The notes below the pieces were generated by a model. It made no database searches. It saw only the letters and a program-made list of their open reading frames with translations, and had not been told where the DNA came from. This document shows, one piece after another, positions 16,917-25,715 of a stretch of 40,862 bases of DNA; the first letter of the stretch is position 1, and every line of letters starts with the position of its first letter. Source of the stretch: Planctomycetota bacterium (GTDB lineage: Bacteria; Planctomycetota; Planctomycetia; Gemmatales; Gemmataceae); NCBI GenBank assembly GCA_003671255.1, contig QWPF01000016.1:1-40862 (forward strand), in the 5' to 3' direction. A program made the translations under genes and the position numbers.

Positions 16917-18232
16917 GAATTTGGGAAGGCTGTTTTTCTTCCTATGGAATAATATGAGAAACCAACCGTAGAAAGAACTTTAGGTTCGTATAAATTTCGA
17001 CCATCAAAAATTACATTCTCTTTAAGCAGCCCCGCCATGAATTGGAAATTTGGATTTCGAAATTCTTGCCATTCGGTAACGATTGCCAAGGCGTTCGCAC
17101 CTTGAAGCGCATCATAGGGCTTGCTGCAATAAGAAAGCTTATCACCATATATTGCCTTAACATTGGGCATTGCTTCAGGGTCATGTACCTGAACCTTTGC
17201 ACCTGCATTGAGAAGGGAATCGATGAGCACCAAAGCGGGAGCTTCACGAATATCATCGGTTCGTGGTTTAAAAGCCAATCCCCAGATTGCAAAAGTCAGG
17301 CCTTTGATCTTTCCTTTAAAATGATCATTGATTTTTGAAAAAAGCAGCTCCTTCTGAAGCTCATTAACTTTGTCGATTGCTGCTAGCATCGTAGGGGCAA
17401 TGCCGATTTCATTTGCCATGTGTATCAAGGCCCTAATATCTTTGGGAAAACAACTCCCCCCATATCCAGCACCAGGGAAAAGAAATTGGAATCCAATTCT
17501 AATGTCATGCCCGATTCCCCTACGGACATCGTTGATATCTCCTCCCATTTTTTCGCAGATGTTGGACATTTCATTGATGAAACTGATTTTGGTTGCAAGC
17601 ATCGCATTGGCAGCGTACTTGGTCATTTCAGCACTTTCAGGCGACATGATCAATAATGGTCGTTCAGTTCTTAAGAAAGGGGCATAGAGTTCTTTAAAAA
17701 CCTCTGAGAGTTCGGGCGTGCGAATTCCTATGACGACCCTGTCTGGTTTGGTGCAATCTTCGATTGCAGCGCCCTCTTTCAAGAATTCTGGATTACTGCA
17801 AATATGAATGGGGAATTTGCTATTGGCATCGACGATATCTTGAACTTTTTTATTGGTGCCTACGGGAACGGTGCTTTTGATTATCACAATTTTGGTTTTG
17901 TTTGCAGCAAGAGCGATAGATTTCGCCACCGCAAAAACTGTGGAGAGATCAGCCGCCCCTGTTTCACTTTGGGGCGTACCCACCGCAATGAACACCAAAT
18001 CACTTGCTTGGATACCTTTTTGCAAATCCGTGGTGAACACCAATCGTCCATCCCGTGAATTACGATGCACCATTTCCAATAAACCAGGCTCATAGATTGG
18101 AATCTTTCCTTTTTCCAATACTGCAATTTTTGCTTCATCCTTGTCGATGCAGATTACTTCATTACCGCTATCTGCAAAACAAGTTCCCGTGACCAAACCA
18201 ACATAACCTGTTCCAACTACAGCAATTTTCAT
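16913..18232 (-). CDS. ugd: UDP-glucose 6-dehydrogenase
   Basis: Oxidises UDP-glucose to UDP-glucuronate with two NAD+, supplying uronic acid for extracellular or envelope polysaccharide. It has 439 residues. The N-terminal Rossmann motif is [16 protein letters not shown]. Further signatures are VPVGT near 122-126 and the catalytic Cys261 in YGGSCFPKD. Central and C-terminal domains are complete ([17 protein letters not shown]). The start at 18232 overlaps the upstream epimerase gene's stop by four bases, and its own stop overlaps the kinase reading frame. A UDP-ManNAc dehydrogenase (WecC) is a relative, but the [10 protein letters not shown] and VGTGYVG context fits UDP-glucose dehydrogenase better. 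Confidence 0.92.
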   Translation of the reverse strand: MKIAVVGTGYVGLVTGTCFADSGNEVICIDKDEAKIAVLEKGKIPIYEPGLLEMVHRNSRDGRLVFTTDLQKGIQASDLVFIAVGTPQSETGAADLSTVFAVAKSIALAANKTKIVIIKSTVPVGTNKKVQDIVDANSKFPIHICSNPEFLKEGAAIEDCTKPDRVVIGIRTPELSEVFKELYAPFLRTERPLLIMSPESAEMTKYAANAMLATKISFINEMSNICEKMGGDINDVRRGIGHDIRIGFQFLFPGAGYGGSCFPKDIRALIHMANEIGIAPTMLAAIDKVNELQKELLFSKINDHFKGKIKGLTFAIWGLAFKPRTDDIREAPALVLIDSLLNAGAKVQVHDPEAMPNVKAIYGDKLSYCSKPYDALQGANALAIVTEWQEFRNPNFQFMAGLLKENVIFDGRNLYEPKVLSTVGFSYYSIGRKTAFPNS

Positions 18233-19224
18233 TTTGATTCCTTGGGGTTTTGCAAAGTTGTGGCGATAATCTGGCGCCAGTAGTTCAATGTGTCAGAAAG
18301 TGTTTCATCTAGGGAAAAGATGGGTTTCCAAGATAAAGTTTCGTTGAGTTTATCAATGCCCACGAGTAATTCAAAATCTTTTTGGGAAGATGATGAGGGT
18401 AACTCTTCCTCGATTTTCAAGTTGGGAGTGTTTGAAAAAGAAACAAGTATTTTTAAAGCGTCAGAAATCCGAATGTTTTTTCCAGAACCAATGTTATAAG
18501 CTTCGCCTGGTTTTCCATGTTCCATCAGGCCCGCATAAGCTTTGACCGTATCTCGAACATCAGTAAGATCTCTGAATGCAGATAGCGATCCGGTTTTAAT
18601 AATCGGGGGCTTTTTTAAAAGTTCGATTTCTGCAATTTGTTTCGAAAAACTTGCCATCGCAAAATCAATTGATTGCCTGGGTCCGATGTGATTAAAAGGC
18701 CTTGCACGAATAATCTCTATCCCATCGTTTACCCAGATTTGATAACTCAGAAGATCAGCTGCAGCTTTACTCGATGCATAGGGACTTTGTGGCATTAACT
18801 CAGAGGATTCAGTCTTAATTTCTTTGTTGTATTTAGCAGTGCCATAAATTAAGCCCGACCCTGCAAAAAGAACTTTGGCGGTAATGCCTGATTTCTTGAT
18901 CGCATCATAAAGAATTTGCGGGGCGCCAAGATTTGCTGCCCAAGCTTCACTTGTATTCGTGAAAGACTTCCCCGTTTGGGCAAATCCAGCAAGGTGATAA
19001 ATGTGTGTCGGATTGATTTTTTTTAATACGGAAGCCACTTGAACTGAATCTTTAAAATTGCTGGTATGCAGTGGTATTTTCTGAAGATGCGATGGAATGT
19101 TTTCAGGCCATTTTTCTGACCGACTGATTCCATGGATTTCCCCTGCGTACCCTTGCAGATGTTCTGCAAGATACGAACCTGCAAATCCGGTGATCCCAGT
19201 GATTAAAACCCTGCTGCCATCCAT
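18229..19224 (-). CDS. NAD-dependent nucleotide-sugar epimerase/reductase (extended SDR)
   Basis: 331 residues from the ATG at 19224, which places the Rossmann motif [14 protein letters not shown] at the normal distance from the N-terminus. A start at 19245 (overlapping the rfbB stop) is possible; neither has a good ribosome-binding site. The catalytic residues are Ser123 (AGSGLIYG), Tyr149 and Lys153 (PYASSKAAA). The [12 protein letters not shown] signature resembles GDP-4-dehydro-6-deoxy-D-mannose reductases and related 4-epimerases, but the nucleotide and sugar are not decided by sequence. Being immediately downstream of dTDP-glucose 4,6-dehydratase, it could reduce or epimerise the dTDP-4-keto-6-deoxyglucose product. 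The stop overlaps ugd by four bases. Confidence 0.85.
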   Translation of the reverse strand: MDGSRVLITGITGFAGSYLAEHLQGYAGEIHGISRSEKWPENIPSHLQKIPLHTSNFKDSVQVASVLKKINPTHIYHLAGFAQTGKSFTNTSEAWAANLGAPQILYDAIKKSGITAKVLFAGSGLIYGTAKYNKEIKTESSELMPQSPYASSKAAADLLSYQIWVNDGIEIIRARPFNHIGPRQSIDFAMASFSKQIAEIELLKKPPIIKTGSLSAFRDLTDVRDTVKAYAGLMEHGKPGEAYNIGSGKNIRISDALKILVSFSNTPNLKIEEELPSSSSQKDFELLVGIDKLNETLSWKPIFSLDETLSDTLNYWRQIIATTLQNPKESK

Positions 19225-19231
19225 TTTTTTG

Positions 19232-20242
19232 TTAACGGTGCCCATATTGCTTTTGATAATACGAAAGATAATCACCTGTGCGAATCGAATTAATCCAATC
19301 AGCGTTTGCAAGATACCATTCTACAGTTTGTTTCAATCCCTCTTCGAAAACAACCGTTGGCGCCCATCCGAGTTCTTTTTCTGCTTTGGAGCAATCAATG
19401 GCATAGCGTTTATCATGCCCGGGCCTATCTTTAACATAGCGAATTAAAGAATGGGGTTTTTGCAGATTGTTGAGGAGCGCATGAGTTAACTCAAGATTTG
19501 TTCGTTCGCTTTTTCCGCCTAGGTTGTAAACTTCACCTACACGGCCTTTTCGCCAAACTGCATGAATTCCAGAACAATGATCATTTACATGAATCCAATC
19601 CCGTACATTCAAACCATCGCCATACACTGGAACTTGTTCATCCCTTTGCAAATTGCTGATGAATAGGGGAATCAACTTTTCAGGAAATTGGTAAGGCCCA
19701 TAATTGTTGGAGCAGCGTGTGGTCATCGCAGGAAAACCAAAGGTGTGAACATAACTGCGAACAATCAGGTCTGAAGATGCCTTGCTTGCAGAATAGGGAC
19801 TGTTTGGAGCTAGCGGGGTTTCCTCTGTGAAAAAGCCCGTATCGCCCAAGCTGCCATATACTTCATCAGTTGAAACATGAACAAATCTTTTTATGTTGTG
19901 CGTTCTTGCAGAATCTAAAAGTACCTGGGTGCCAACGATATTGCTTCGGATGAATGGGCCAGAATCCAAAATGCTTCGGTCTACATGGCTTTCAGCAGCA
20001 AAGTGGACAATTGAAGAGACGCCATCTTTTAAGGCGTTGTCGACATCGAGCTTATTGGCAATGTCGCCCTTAAAGAATTTAAGTCTGGGATTTTTTTCCA
20101 AATCCTTGAGGTTGGCTAGATTACCAGCATAGGTGAGCAGATCGAAGTTAATGACTTCAACTGTGGGCTCTTTTTCTAAAATCATGCGAATGAAATTGCT
20201 ACCAATAAATCCGCAACCACCAGTGACAACTAACTTTTCCAT
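19232..20242 (-). CDS. rfbB: dTDP-glucose 4,6-dehydratase
   Basis: Makes dTDP-4-keto-6-deoxyglucose, precursor of rhamnose and other deoxysugars in surface polysaccharides. It has 336 residues from the ATG at 20242, which has AGGA at good spacing; the longer frame from 20320 lacks support. Motifs are GGCGFIGSNF (NAD binding), the catalytic Thr125-Asp126-Glu127 (STDEVYG), Tyr150/Lys154 (SPYSASKASSD) and NNYGPYQFPEKLIP. Residues match RmlB/RfbB rather than generic epimerases. It is first in a five-gene minus-strand run with the epimerase/reductase, ugd, kinase and regulator. RmlA, RmlC and RmlD homologues are not in the window, so the final sugar is unknown. Confidence 0.93.
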   Translation of the reverse strand: MEKLVVTGGCGFIGSNFIRMILEKEPTVEVINFDLLTYAGNLANLKDLEKNPRLKFFKGDIANKLDVDNALKDGVSSIVHFAAESHVDRSILDSGPFIRSNIVGTQVLLDSARTHNIKRFVHVSTDEVYGSLGDTGFFTEETPLAPNSPYSASKASSDLIVRSYVHTFGFPAMTTRCSNNYGPYQFPEKLIPLFISNLQRDEQVPVYGDGLNVRDWIHVNDHCSGIHAVWRKGRVGEVYNLGGKSERTNLELTHALLNNLQKPHSLIRYVKDRPGHDKRYAIDCSKAEKELGWAPTVVFEEGLKQTVEWYLANADWINSIRTGDYLSYYQKQYGHR

Positions 20243-20368
20243 GAACAATCCTTTATGAATGGCAAAGATATAGTTATGAAGTAACTTTTTTTGAGGGTGT
20301 TTGGGAAGATCATTTTGCAAAAAGGTTTTGAAAAGAAAAGAAGAATATTAGGAATATCACCTTTAGAC

Positions 20369-20397
20369 TTGACATAATCCTCAACTGGATTTAACTT
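20369..20397 (+). promoter_or_regulatory. Candidate sigma-70-type promoter for the HU-like gene
   Basis: A perfect -35 TTGACA at 20369-20374 is followed after exactly 17 bases by TAACTT at 20392-20397, a modest -10. Transcription would start about 55 bases before the GTG start of the HU-like gene. Confidence 0.5.
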
Positions 20398-20457
20398 TAA
20401 GTCACTTGACGGCGGAAATTACTTTGTTCCTTACCGTACAAATCAGGAGTGGTAACC

Positions 20458-20829
20458 GTGACAAAAAAAGAAATCGTAAAGCAGATTTCTGACAAAATCG
20501 GTTTGACACAATTAAAGACCAAAGAAATTGTACAACAAACCTTTGATGCAATTGTTGACACTCTTTTAGAGATAGGTCGCATTGAATTAAGGAATTTTGG
20601 CGTTTTTGAAGTAAAACAGCGTAAAGCCAGAAAAGCTAGAAACCCGCGTACCGGGGAACGCGTTGATGTACCTCCTAAATATGTGGTTACCTTTAAACCT
20701 GGTAAAGAAATGGAAGAAAGAGTTAAAAAACTTTCTAACTTGCCTGTTGATTTGGATGGGGAAGGCGTGATCTTGGGCAATGGTGATGAAGATTCTAAGC
20801 CGACATCTTCTTCAAATACGCATTCCTAA
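20458..20829 (+). CDS. HU/IHF-family DNA-binding protein
   Basis: Small nucleoid-associated protein that binds and bends DNA as a dimer. It has 123 residues from the GTG at 20458, chosen because AGGAG at 20445-20449 is eight bases upstream; the frame also contains a GTG at 20449, but that overlaps the ribosome-binding site. The protein begins [16 protein letters not shown], and the DNA-binding arm contains the signature [16 protein letters not shown]. The core ends near residue 93; an extra acidic/Ser-rich tail of about 30 residues follows ([17 protein letters not shown]), longer than the usual 90-residue HU. HU versus IHF cannot be decided by eye. It is divergent from rfbB. Confidence 0.92.
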   Translation: MTKKEIVKQISDKIGLTQLKTKEIVQQTFDAIVDTLLEIGRIELRNFGVFEVKQRKARKARNPRTGERVDVPPKYVVTFKPGKEMEERVKKLSNLPVDLDGEGVILGNGDEDSKPTSSSNTHS

Positions 20830-21047
20830 ACAAAATCAACAAATCTTTAGAGGCAACCCAGTCCTCCTAGAGTCCTTATCCCTACTTTTCGTCAAATCCA
20901 TTATTATTCCTTATTTTCCCCTCAAGCTTAAATTCATTACATCCGATAAATCTATCAGGTTTAGTTGAGTTCCCAGTTATTTTATTGCTTGGGCAACTTA
21001 CCTTAAGGTCTGTTTGATAGATCTTGTATGCATGAAGGGATTTCATC

Positions 21048-21266
21048 ATGAGCCGTATTTTTTTGTTTTCCGCACTTGGATTAGCCATTCTTAGCAACAC
21101 AGGTTGCCTTATTAATGCTTATTCTTCTGATCCTAGTATGCGTATCAAAGCCTTGGTCAACCAATCTGAAGACCTCAGGCAGATCGAACAGGAATGGTCT
21201 AGAATTTGGTTCACCGATCATCCTTCCCACCTTACAAACGAGCGAGTGGATGGCGGTTTGCAATAA
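21048..21266 (+). CDS. Small lipoprotein
   Basis: 72 residues. A lipoprotein signal peptide ends in the lipobox ILSNTGC with the lipidated Cys at 20. AAGGGA precedes the ATG. The mature part is about 52 residues and mostly helical (RIKALVNQSEDLRQIEQEW), then WFTDHPSHLTNERVDGGLQ. The whole mature segment looks constrained rather than random, and I believe similar short proteins recur in planctomycete genomes, though this could not be searched. It probably sits on the inner or outer membrane facing the periplasm. No function is known. A strong terminator follows, so it forms its own unit or ends the HU transcript, whose stop is 218 bases upstream. Confidence 0.8.
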   Translation: MSRIFLFSALGLAILSNTGCLINAYSSDPSMRIKALVNQSEDLRQIEQEWSRIWFTDHPSHLTNERVDGGLQ

Positions 21267-21293
21267 ACCGGTATGTATAATATTTAAAGACTC

Positions 21294-21333
21294 AACCCGA
21301 CTCCTAATCTTTAGGAGGCGGGTTATTTTTTTT
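21294..21333 (+). terminator. Rho-independent terminator after the small lipoprotein
   Basis: AACCCG-A-CTCCTAA pairs with TTAGGAG-G-CGGGTT with a single mismatch, followed by eight Ts at 21326-21333. The hairpin includes the last codons and stop (21304) of the convergent large gene. On the minus strand there is no matching T-run, so it serves mainly the plus strand. Confidence 0.88.
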
Positions 21334-24300
21334 GATCGATCCTGTTATTTCGGCACCAGTGAAGTGTAAATAAAACCCTTCGGTTTTTCTGCCTTTTGAA
21401 AATTCGATGGAGATATGGTTCGATCCCGGATCAAGAACTAAATCATAAGTAGAAATAGAATTTGATATTTTAAATGGGTCTGCCGTTTTTACGATGCCAT
21501 TAACCCGTAATTGAAATAAATCACGGGAGGTGATGGAAACCAACGATTTGGTTTGGTTGTTGGAGTTTAAATAGAAGTGGAAGGAAAGATTTTCAGAGGT
21601 ACTTTGGGAGTGTTTTTGCAGATCAAAAAAACCGTCGTTTCTTGCAGAAATTAATATGCTTTTCGAATCATCTAAACCATTGAACTTGATTTGGCCAGCA
21701 TAGCAGGCCCCTACGAATGTTTTGTTGTGGGCAGGTTCTTTAAGGAATGAAACCAAATCTACCAGTTCGTTATAGCTAAGGGTGTTGGGGAAAGAATCTT
21801 GGATAATCGAAGAGTTCAAAGGTTTTAATGATTCAATTTCGTTAGTACTGAAAGTTGATATTGTTCCTGTGGTGTCTGCTAATGCGATCTGATTTTCTGA
21901 TGATTTGATTTTGAAGCCAATGTAAGTTTTTTTTGTTTTAGTTGTAAGTTCGAAAGTGCTGTGTGCTGGGTTTGTTTCGTGCGGGGGTTCCAATAAGGAA
22001 CGAAGTATTTTAGCGGTTCCCATTTTTTGTAGGGTTGATAAATCGGGGCCAATTGAGTTGATGTTTTTATCAGTTGCATGGCAAATGAAGCAAGAAAGAG
22101 GATATGCGTTTAAAAAAACCATCTTTCCTTTTTCTAGTGTTGTGGAAGATTTGAGGTGGTTTTCAAAAAGCTGTAATTGTGAAGGATTATTGGTAGAGAG
22201 TAGTGCTTTTTTAAGAAGTAAGTTATTTAAATCATTACCTTCGGAGGATTTCGAATGATGGTATTTAAGCGCCTCGGATATTGCGGGCAATAAATTGGAG
22301 TCACATTTTCCAGAATCGAAGAATGCAAAAAGTACTTTGGCTCCTGCGGGGCTTTTTTCCAATAATTGTAATGCTTCACTTTTTAATTGTTCAGGAAACA
22401 AAACAGAACCAAGCAAACTTTGGATGCTTGCTGCTGCTATTTCAGGGTCGATTGCAAATAAGCTTTGCAAAGCAATCTGTCTTACTTTTAAACTTTCTTT
22501 CTGCGATCTGGTGCCACTTAAAATATTGATGATTACGGGGGTGGCCTCTTTTGATTTAAAAAATGCAAGGGTATTTAATAGCAAGGTTTTCTCTTCATCT
22601 TGTATTTCCTGACTACTAAGCATTGCATTAAGTTTTTTCGAATAGGATTTCAAGTTGGTGTTTTTGATCATGTTGATGCAAGCTGTTTTTGTTTTGATCT
22701 CTGAATCTTCTAGGCAGGCATCTAACATTTTTTCCCATTCTTTAAACGATGCATTTGGGAAAAAGCTTAAAGATTCTAATAGAGCGATTTTAACGGGCGC
22801 TTCCATGTTGGGTTGCTTTGAGTAATAAAGCGCTAGTTGAGAAAGTATTGATTCGGGAATGACCTTTTGGTGTTTAAGGCTTTTTAGTAAATCGACTGTT
22901 TCTAAATCACTTATGTTTTGGTTATTCAACCAAGCTATTACTCCATCCAAGGCAGTGTTGGTACGCATCATGTTTTGGATTTCGAGTATTTTTCTGATTT
23001 CTTTTTTTACCCCTGTATCCCCAACAGCAAGAATGCGTTCCAGACCATTTTTGCCTGTTAATTCCAAGGCACGAGCAAAAACCTCGAGCATTCTAATATC
23101 TGTTCCTTCGTAAAATAAAACTGAATTCACTAAACTTTCTGCTGCCCCTGGAGCATTGTTTTTTCCCATAGCAATGGTAATTGCATTTCGGAATTCGGGG
23201 GTATCAGATCCAAGGTGCTTTAGCAGAACATTAAATATTGAATCACCGCTTGGAGAGGCAAAACGGCCAAGATATTGCGCTGCAAGAAGTTGAAGGGCAG
23301 GGTCGCCTCCTGAAACGATATTTTCGCAAATAACTTGAACATCTTTGTCCCAGAAATGACCGAGAGCCTCCAACGCACGTAATTTTGGTCCCGAAGCTTT
23401 GTCTTCATCCTTGATAAATTTCGCTAACGAATCAAAGGTTTCTTTGCCTTTTCGGATAAGTGCATTGCGGGTTGCAATTCTAACGCAATCTTCTTCTGAA
23501 TCGATAAGTGCGATTAAATCTGGAACTGTTTTATCATTAAGAGTGATAATGGAATCTAAATTTCGAAGCGGTATTTCTGGATCATTTGCAGTTCCCTGCC
23601 ATCGAATTCTTAAAATTCTCCCTCCTGAACCTGAACCTTCATCGCCTTGCGGGCAACCTTGATCCACAATATAAATGGCCCCATCTGGGCCCTGGGTTAT
23701 TTGCGAAGGAAAAAACAGCGGATCAGAAGAAGTTAGGAAAGGGAAATATTCGCTGGAAAGGAAGGTGCTCTTATCTTTGGCAGGGAATACCCCAAGTATT
23801 TCATTAGATACTTTATCTGCGATCAAAAAGAGATTTTTGAATTTCTCAGGTAGTTTGTTATCAGTATAAGCGTGGGATGAAGTTGCGTGAACTTTGGGGA
23901 AATTGATTGAGGAATAAGGTGCGTCATCACCTTCCACTAAAATCCTTAGAAAATCTGGATCGCAACAAGGTGATTGGTGGGCAAGATGCCACCCGAAATC
24001 GAATCCTTCGGTTAAATGCAGAAGCCGAGAGCCAGTGGGTTTTGCACCCGAAGAAATCTGCTGGTCTACGGAAAAGAGATTCCCATGTTGATCGAAGGAA
24101 ATGTTCCCTTGTGCCTGTCGAATGCCAGTTGAATAGAGTTCAAGTTTCGTGCCATCCGGTTTGCAGCGAGCAATTCCGCCGGTACGAAGAACTTGTATTT
24201 TTTTTCCATCGGATCCCTCAAGGAGAGAATCACCCGGCGGGAAATGGAAATAAAGCCAGCCATCGGGTCCGAAGCTAAGCGCATTAACTTGATATTCATT

Positions 24301-24861
24301 AAAACCTGCGATGCCTTTAATGATGATTTCAGATTTCATTTCAAGTCCGCCATCAGGCTTGATTTTATAGCGAAGAATGAATCCCGAATCTGCAAGGTAA
24401 ATAAAAGAATCATGTAAAACAAAAGCAGAAGGGGAAAAGGGTTCAAGTAGAGTGATAGGGGTTTCCCAGAGCCCAGTGGTTTTGTTTATAGTGAAGGCTT
24501 TAATTTTGTCAGGTACGGGTTTTTTAAGAGCAAGTCCTTCTTTCAAATTCCCAATAGTCCAAGATGATGCTTTAAGCTTTTTGGTAAAATTTGTGCTTCG
24601 CTCGAGGACAAAGGCTTTGCCATCTTCTGAAAAACAAATTGAGGAGGGATTAACAACAATGGGGTTTTGCGCAACAATTTCGACTTTAAATCCTTCAAGA
24701 GTTGCAATGCCTTTAAGTGCGGAATTAGCTTGGCCTTGATCTACTAAGGAAGGTTTTAATTTTTTGCTGGATTGAGCAAAAGCATTCGATTGATAACAAT
24801 TTGGTTCGGTGTAAAGCAGAAGAAGGGTTAAAGCAAATAATAGAGTAAAAGGTTTGTTCAT
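21304..24861 (-). CDS. Large exported PVC-type propeller/HEAT/cytochrome c protein
   Basis: 1185 residues. A signal peptide (MNKPFTLLFALTLLLLY, cleavage near NAFAQS) directs it to the periplasm. Residues about 45-430 form a propeller related to the sugar dehydrogenases of planctomycete membrane-bound dehydrogenase proteins (ICFSEDGKAFVLE; NALSFGPDGWLYFHF; ITQGPDGAIYIVDQG). Residues about 450-900 are HEAT-like helical repeats. A single haem c site, Cys924-xx-Cys927-His928 (CFICHA), is followed by the expected IGPDLS motif. The last 140 residues are beta-rich and unassigned, perhaps PA14-like. Such proteins are a planctomycete hallmark with unclear substrates, thought to oxidise sugars or other organics. 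It is last in the run starting at 28293, 39 bases after a retropepsin gene. Confidence 0.88.
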   Translation of the reverse strand: MNKPFTLLFALTLLLLYTEPNCYQSNAFAQSSKKLKPSLVDQGQANSALKGIATLEGFKVEIVAQNPIVVNPSSICFSEDGKAFVLERSTNFTKKLKASSWTIGNLKEGLALKKPVPDKIKAFTINKTTGLWETPITLLEPFSPSAFVLHDSFIYLADSGFILRYKIKPDGGLEMKSEIIIKGIAGFNEYQVNALSFGPDGWLYFHFPPGDSLLEGSDGKKIQVLRTGGIARCKPDGTKLELYSTGIRQAQGNISFDQHGNLFSVDQQISSGAKPTGSRLLHLTEGFDFGWHLAHQSPCCDPDFLRILVEGDDAPYSSINFPKVHATSSHAYTDNKLPEKFKNLFLIADKVSNEILGVFPAKDKSTFLSSEYFPFLTSSDPLFFPSQITQGPDGAIYIVDQGCPQGDEGSGSGGRILRIRWQGTANDPEIPLRNLDSIITLNDKTVPDLIALIDSEEDCVRIATRNALIRKGKETFDSLAKFIKDEDKASGPKLRALEALGHFWDKDVQVICENIVSGGDPALQLLAAQYLGRFASPSGDSIFNVLLKHLGSDTPEFRNAITIAMGKNNAPGAAESLVNSVLFYEGTDIRMLEVFARALELTGKNGLERILAVGDTGVKKEIRKILEIQNMMRTNTALDGVIAWLNNQNISDLETVDLLKSLKHQKVIPESILSQLALYYSKQPNMEAPVKIALLESLSFFPNASFKEWEKMLDACLEDSEIKTKTACINMIKNTNLKSYSKKLNAMLSSQEIQDEEKTLLLNTLAFFKSKEATPVIINILSGTRSQKESLKVRQIALQSLFAIDPEIAAASIQSLLGSVLFPEQLKSEALQLLEKSPAGAKVLFAFFDSGKCDSNLLPAISEALKYHHSKSSEGNDLNNLLLKKALLSTNNPSQLQLFENHLKSSTTLEKGKMVFLNAYPLSCFICHATDKNINSIGPDLSTLQKMGTAKILRSLLEPPHETNPAHSTFELTTKTKKTYIGFKIKSSENQIALADTTGTISTFSTNEIESLKPLNSSIIQDSFPNTLSYNELVDLVSFLKEPAHNKTFVGACYAGQIKFNGLDDSKSILISARNDGFFDLQKHSQSTSENLSFHFYLNSNNQTKSLVSITSRDLFQLRVNGIVKTADPFKISNSISTYDLVLDPGSNHISIEFSKGRKTEGFYLHFTGAEITGSIKKNNPPPKD

Positions 24862-24900
24862 AGTTGGGTAACTTCACTCATGATTAAGAACAGGATAAAA

Positions 24901-25713
24901 TTAAATGCCATTAGCTGGAATTACAACAAGTGTTTTTATTTCATTGTTGCGTAGAATCTGGAGCTTTGATTGTTGATTTGCAATGGATTTGCTGGAGGCA
25001 TAAAAAAGGTCTTCGAGTGAGTCGGTCCAAATGTTATTGAGGGAAAGGATACGATCGCCTTTTATTAGTCCTGCTTTAGCAATTACGCTTCCAGGGGCGA
25101 CAGAAATAATATCTAAACCATCACCTATATCCGTTTCGAGTTTTTGAACCTCAAATCCCCAGACACCTTTGGAGCATAAAGTTTCTCGGTTTTTACTGTT
25201 GCCCATCATTCGATCCATCATGGCTTTGATGGTGTCTTGTGGGATGTAGTTGTTAGGGGCAAAAACGATGGAGGATTCTTTATAGTCGATGGCAAACTTG
25301 TATCGAGAGTAGGTCGAAAATCCAATGATGCCTTCGATGGGGCCGAAGAATTTAGACATGACTTTAATTGTTGGATGATCCATGACAATCACAGAATTGT
25401 TTTGAGTTTTCAGGCTACCGACTTCAAGGGATTGAATGTTAGCTTGCCCACCTGCACCAAAGAGGGAAAACCCAAGGGAAGGTTTGATCACTTTGGCTTC
25501 GGTTGCGACTTTGCTGCTGATGAGAGTAACAGGAGCACCCGTGTCAAATAAAAGTCTATAAGGCCCTTTGTCGTTCACTTTAACAGAAACAACGATATGC
25601 CCAGTTTTTAAAATTTCGAATGGTACTTTAACGGGTTCTTGAGCTTTGATAGAGGAGCATAAGAGCAAAAAGAGCAGGCCTGATTGTAAACCCAAAAGAT
25701 ATATAGAAGGCAT
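24901..25713 (-). CDS. Exported retropepsin-like aspartic protease with PDZ domain (copy 2)
   Basis: 270 residues. The signal peptide ends near SSIKAQ. A retropepsin-type domain has the catalytic triplet Asp57-Thr58-Gly59 in LLFDTGAPVTLIS, then a second half with GIIGFSTYSRYKFAIDY. The C-terminal 80 residues form a PDZ domain (SVIAKAGLIKGDRILSLNN). Retropepsins act as dimers with one Asp per chain, so this may be an active periplasmic protease; the PDZ domain would bind peptide ends. The ATG at 25713 is two bases after the upstream paralogue's stop and has AAGGA at good spacing, indicating translational coupling. No substrate is known. Confidence 0.85.
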   Translation of the reverse strand: MPSIYLLGLQSGLLFLLLCSSIKAQEPVKVPFEILKTGHIVVSVKVNDKGPYRLLFDTGAPVTLISSKVATEAKVIKPSLGFSLFGAGGQANIQSLEVGSLKTQNNSVIVMDHPTIKVMSKFFGPIEGIIGFSTYSRYKFAIDYKESSIVFAPNNYIPQDTIKAMMDRMMGNSKNRETLCSKGVWGFEVQKLETDIGDGLDIISVAPGSVIAKAGLIKGDRILSLNNIWTDSLEDLFYASSKSIANQQSKLQILRNNEIKTLVVIPANGI

Positions 25714-25715
25714 GG

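Noticed and set aside
19225-19311. N-terminal extension of the epimerase to 19311
   Set aside because: It would overlap rfbB heavily and move the Rossmann motif away from its normal position.
21956-23869. Many plus-strand open frames opposite the large haem/propeller gene
   Set aside because: The minus-strand reading has a signal peptide, propeller motifs and CxxCH; the plus frames have none.
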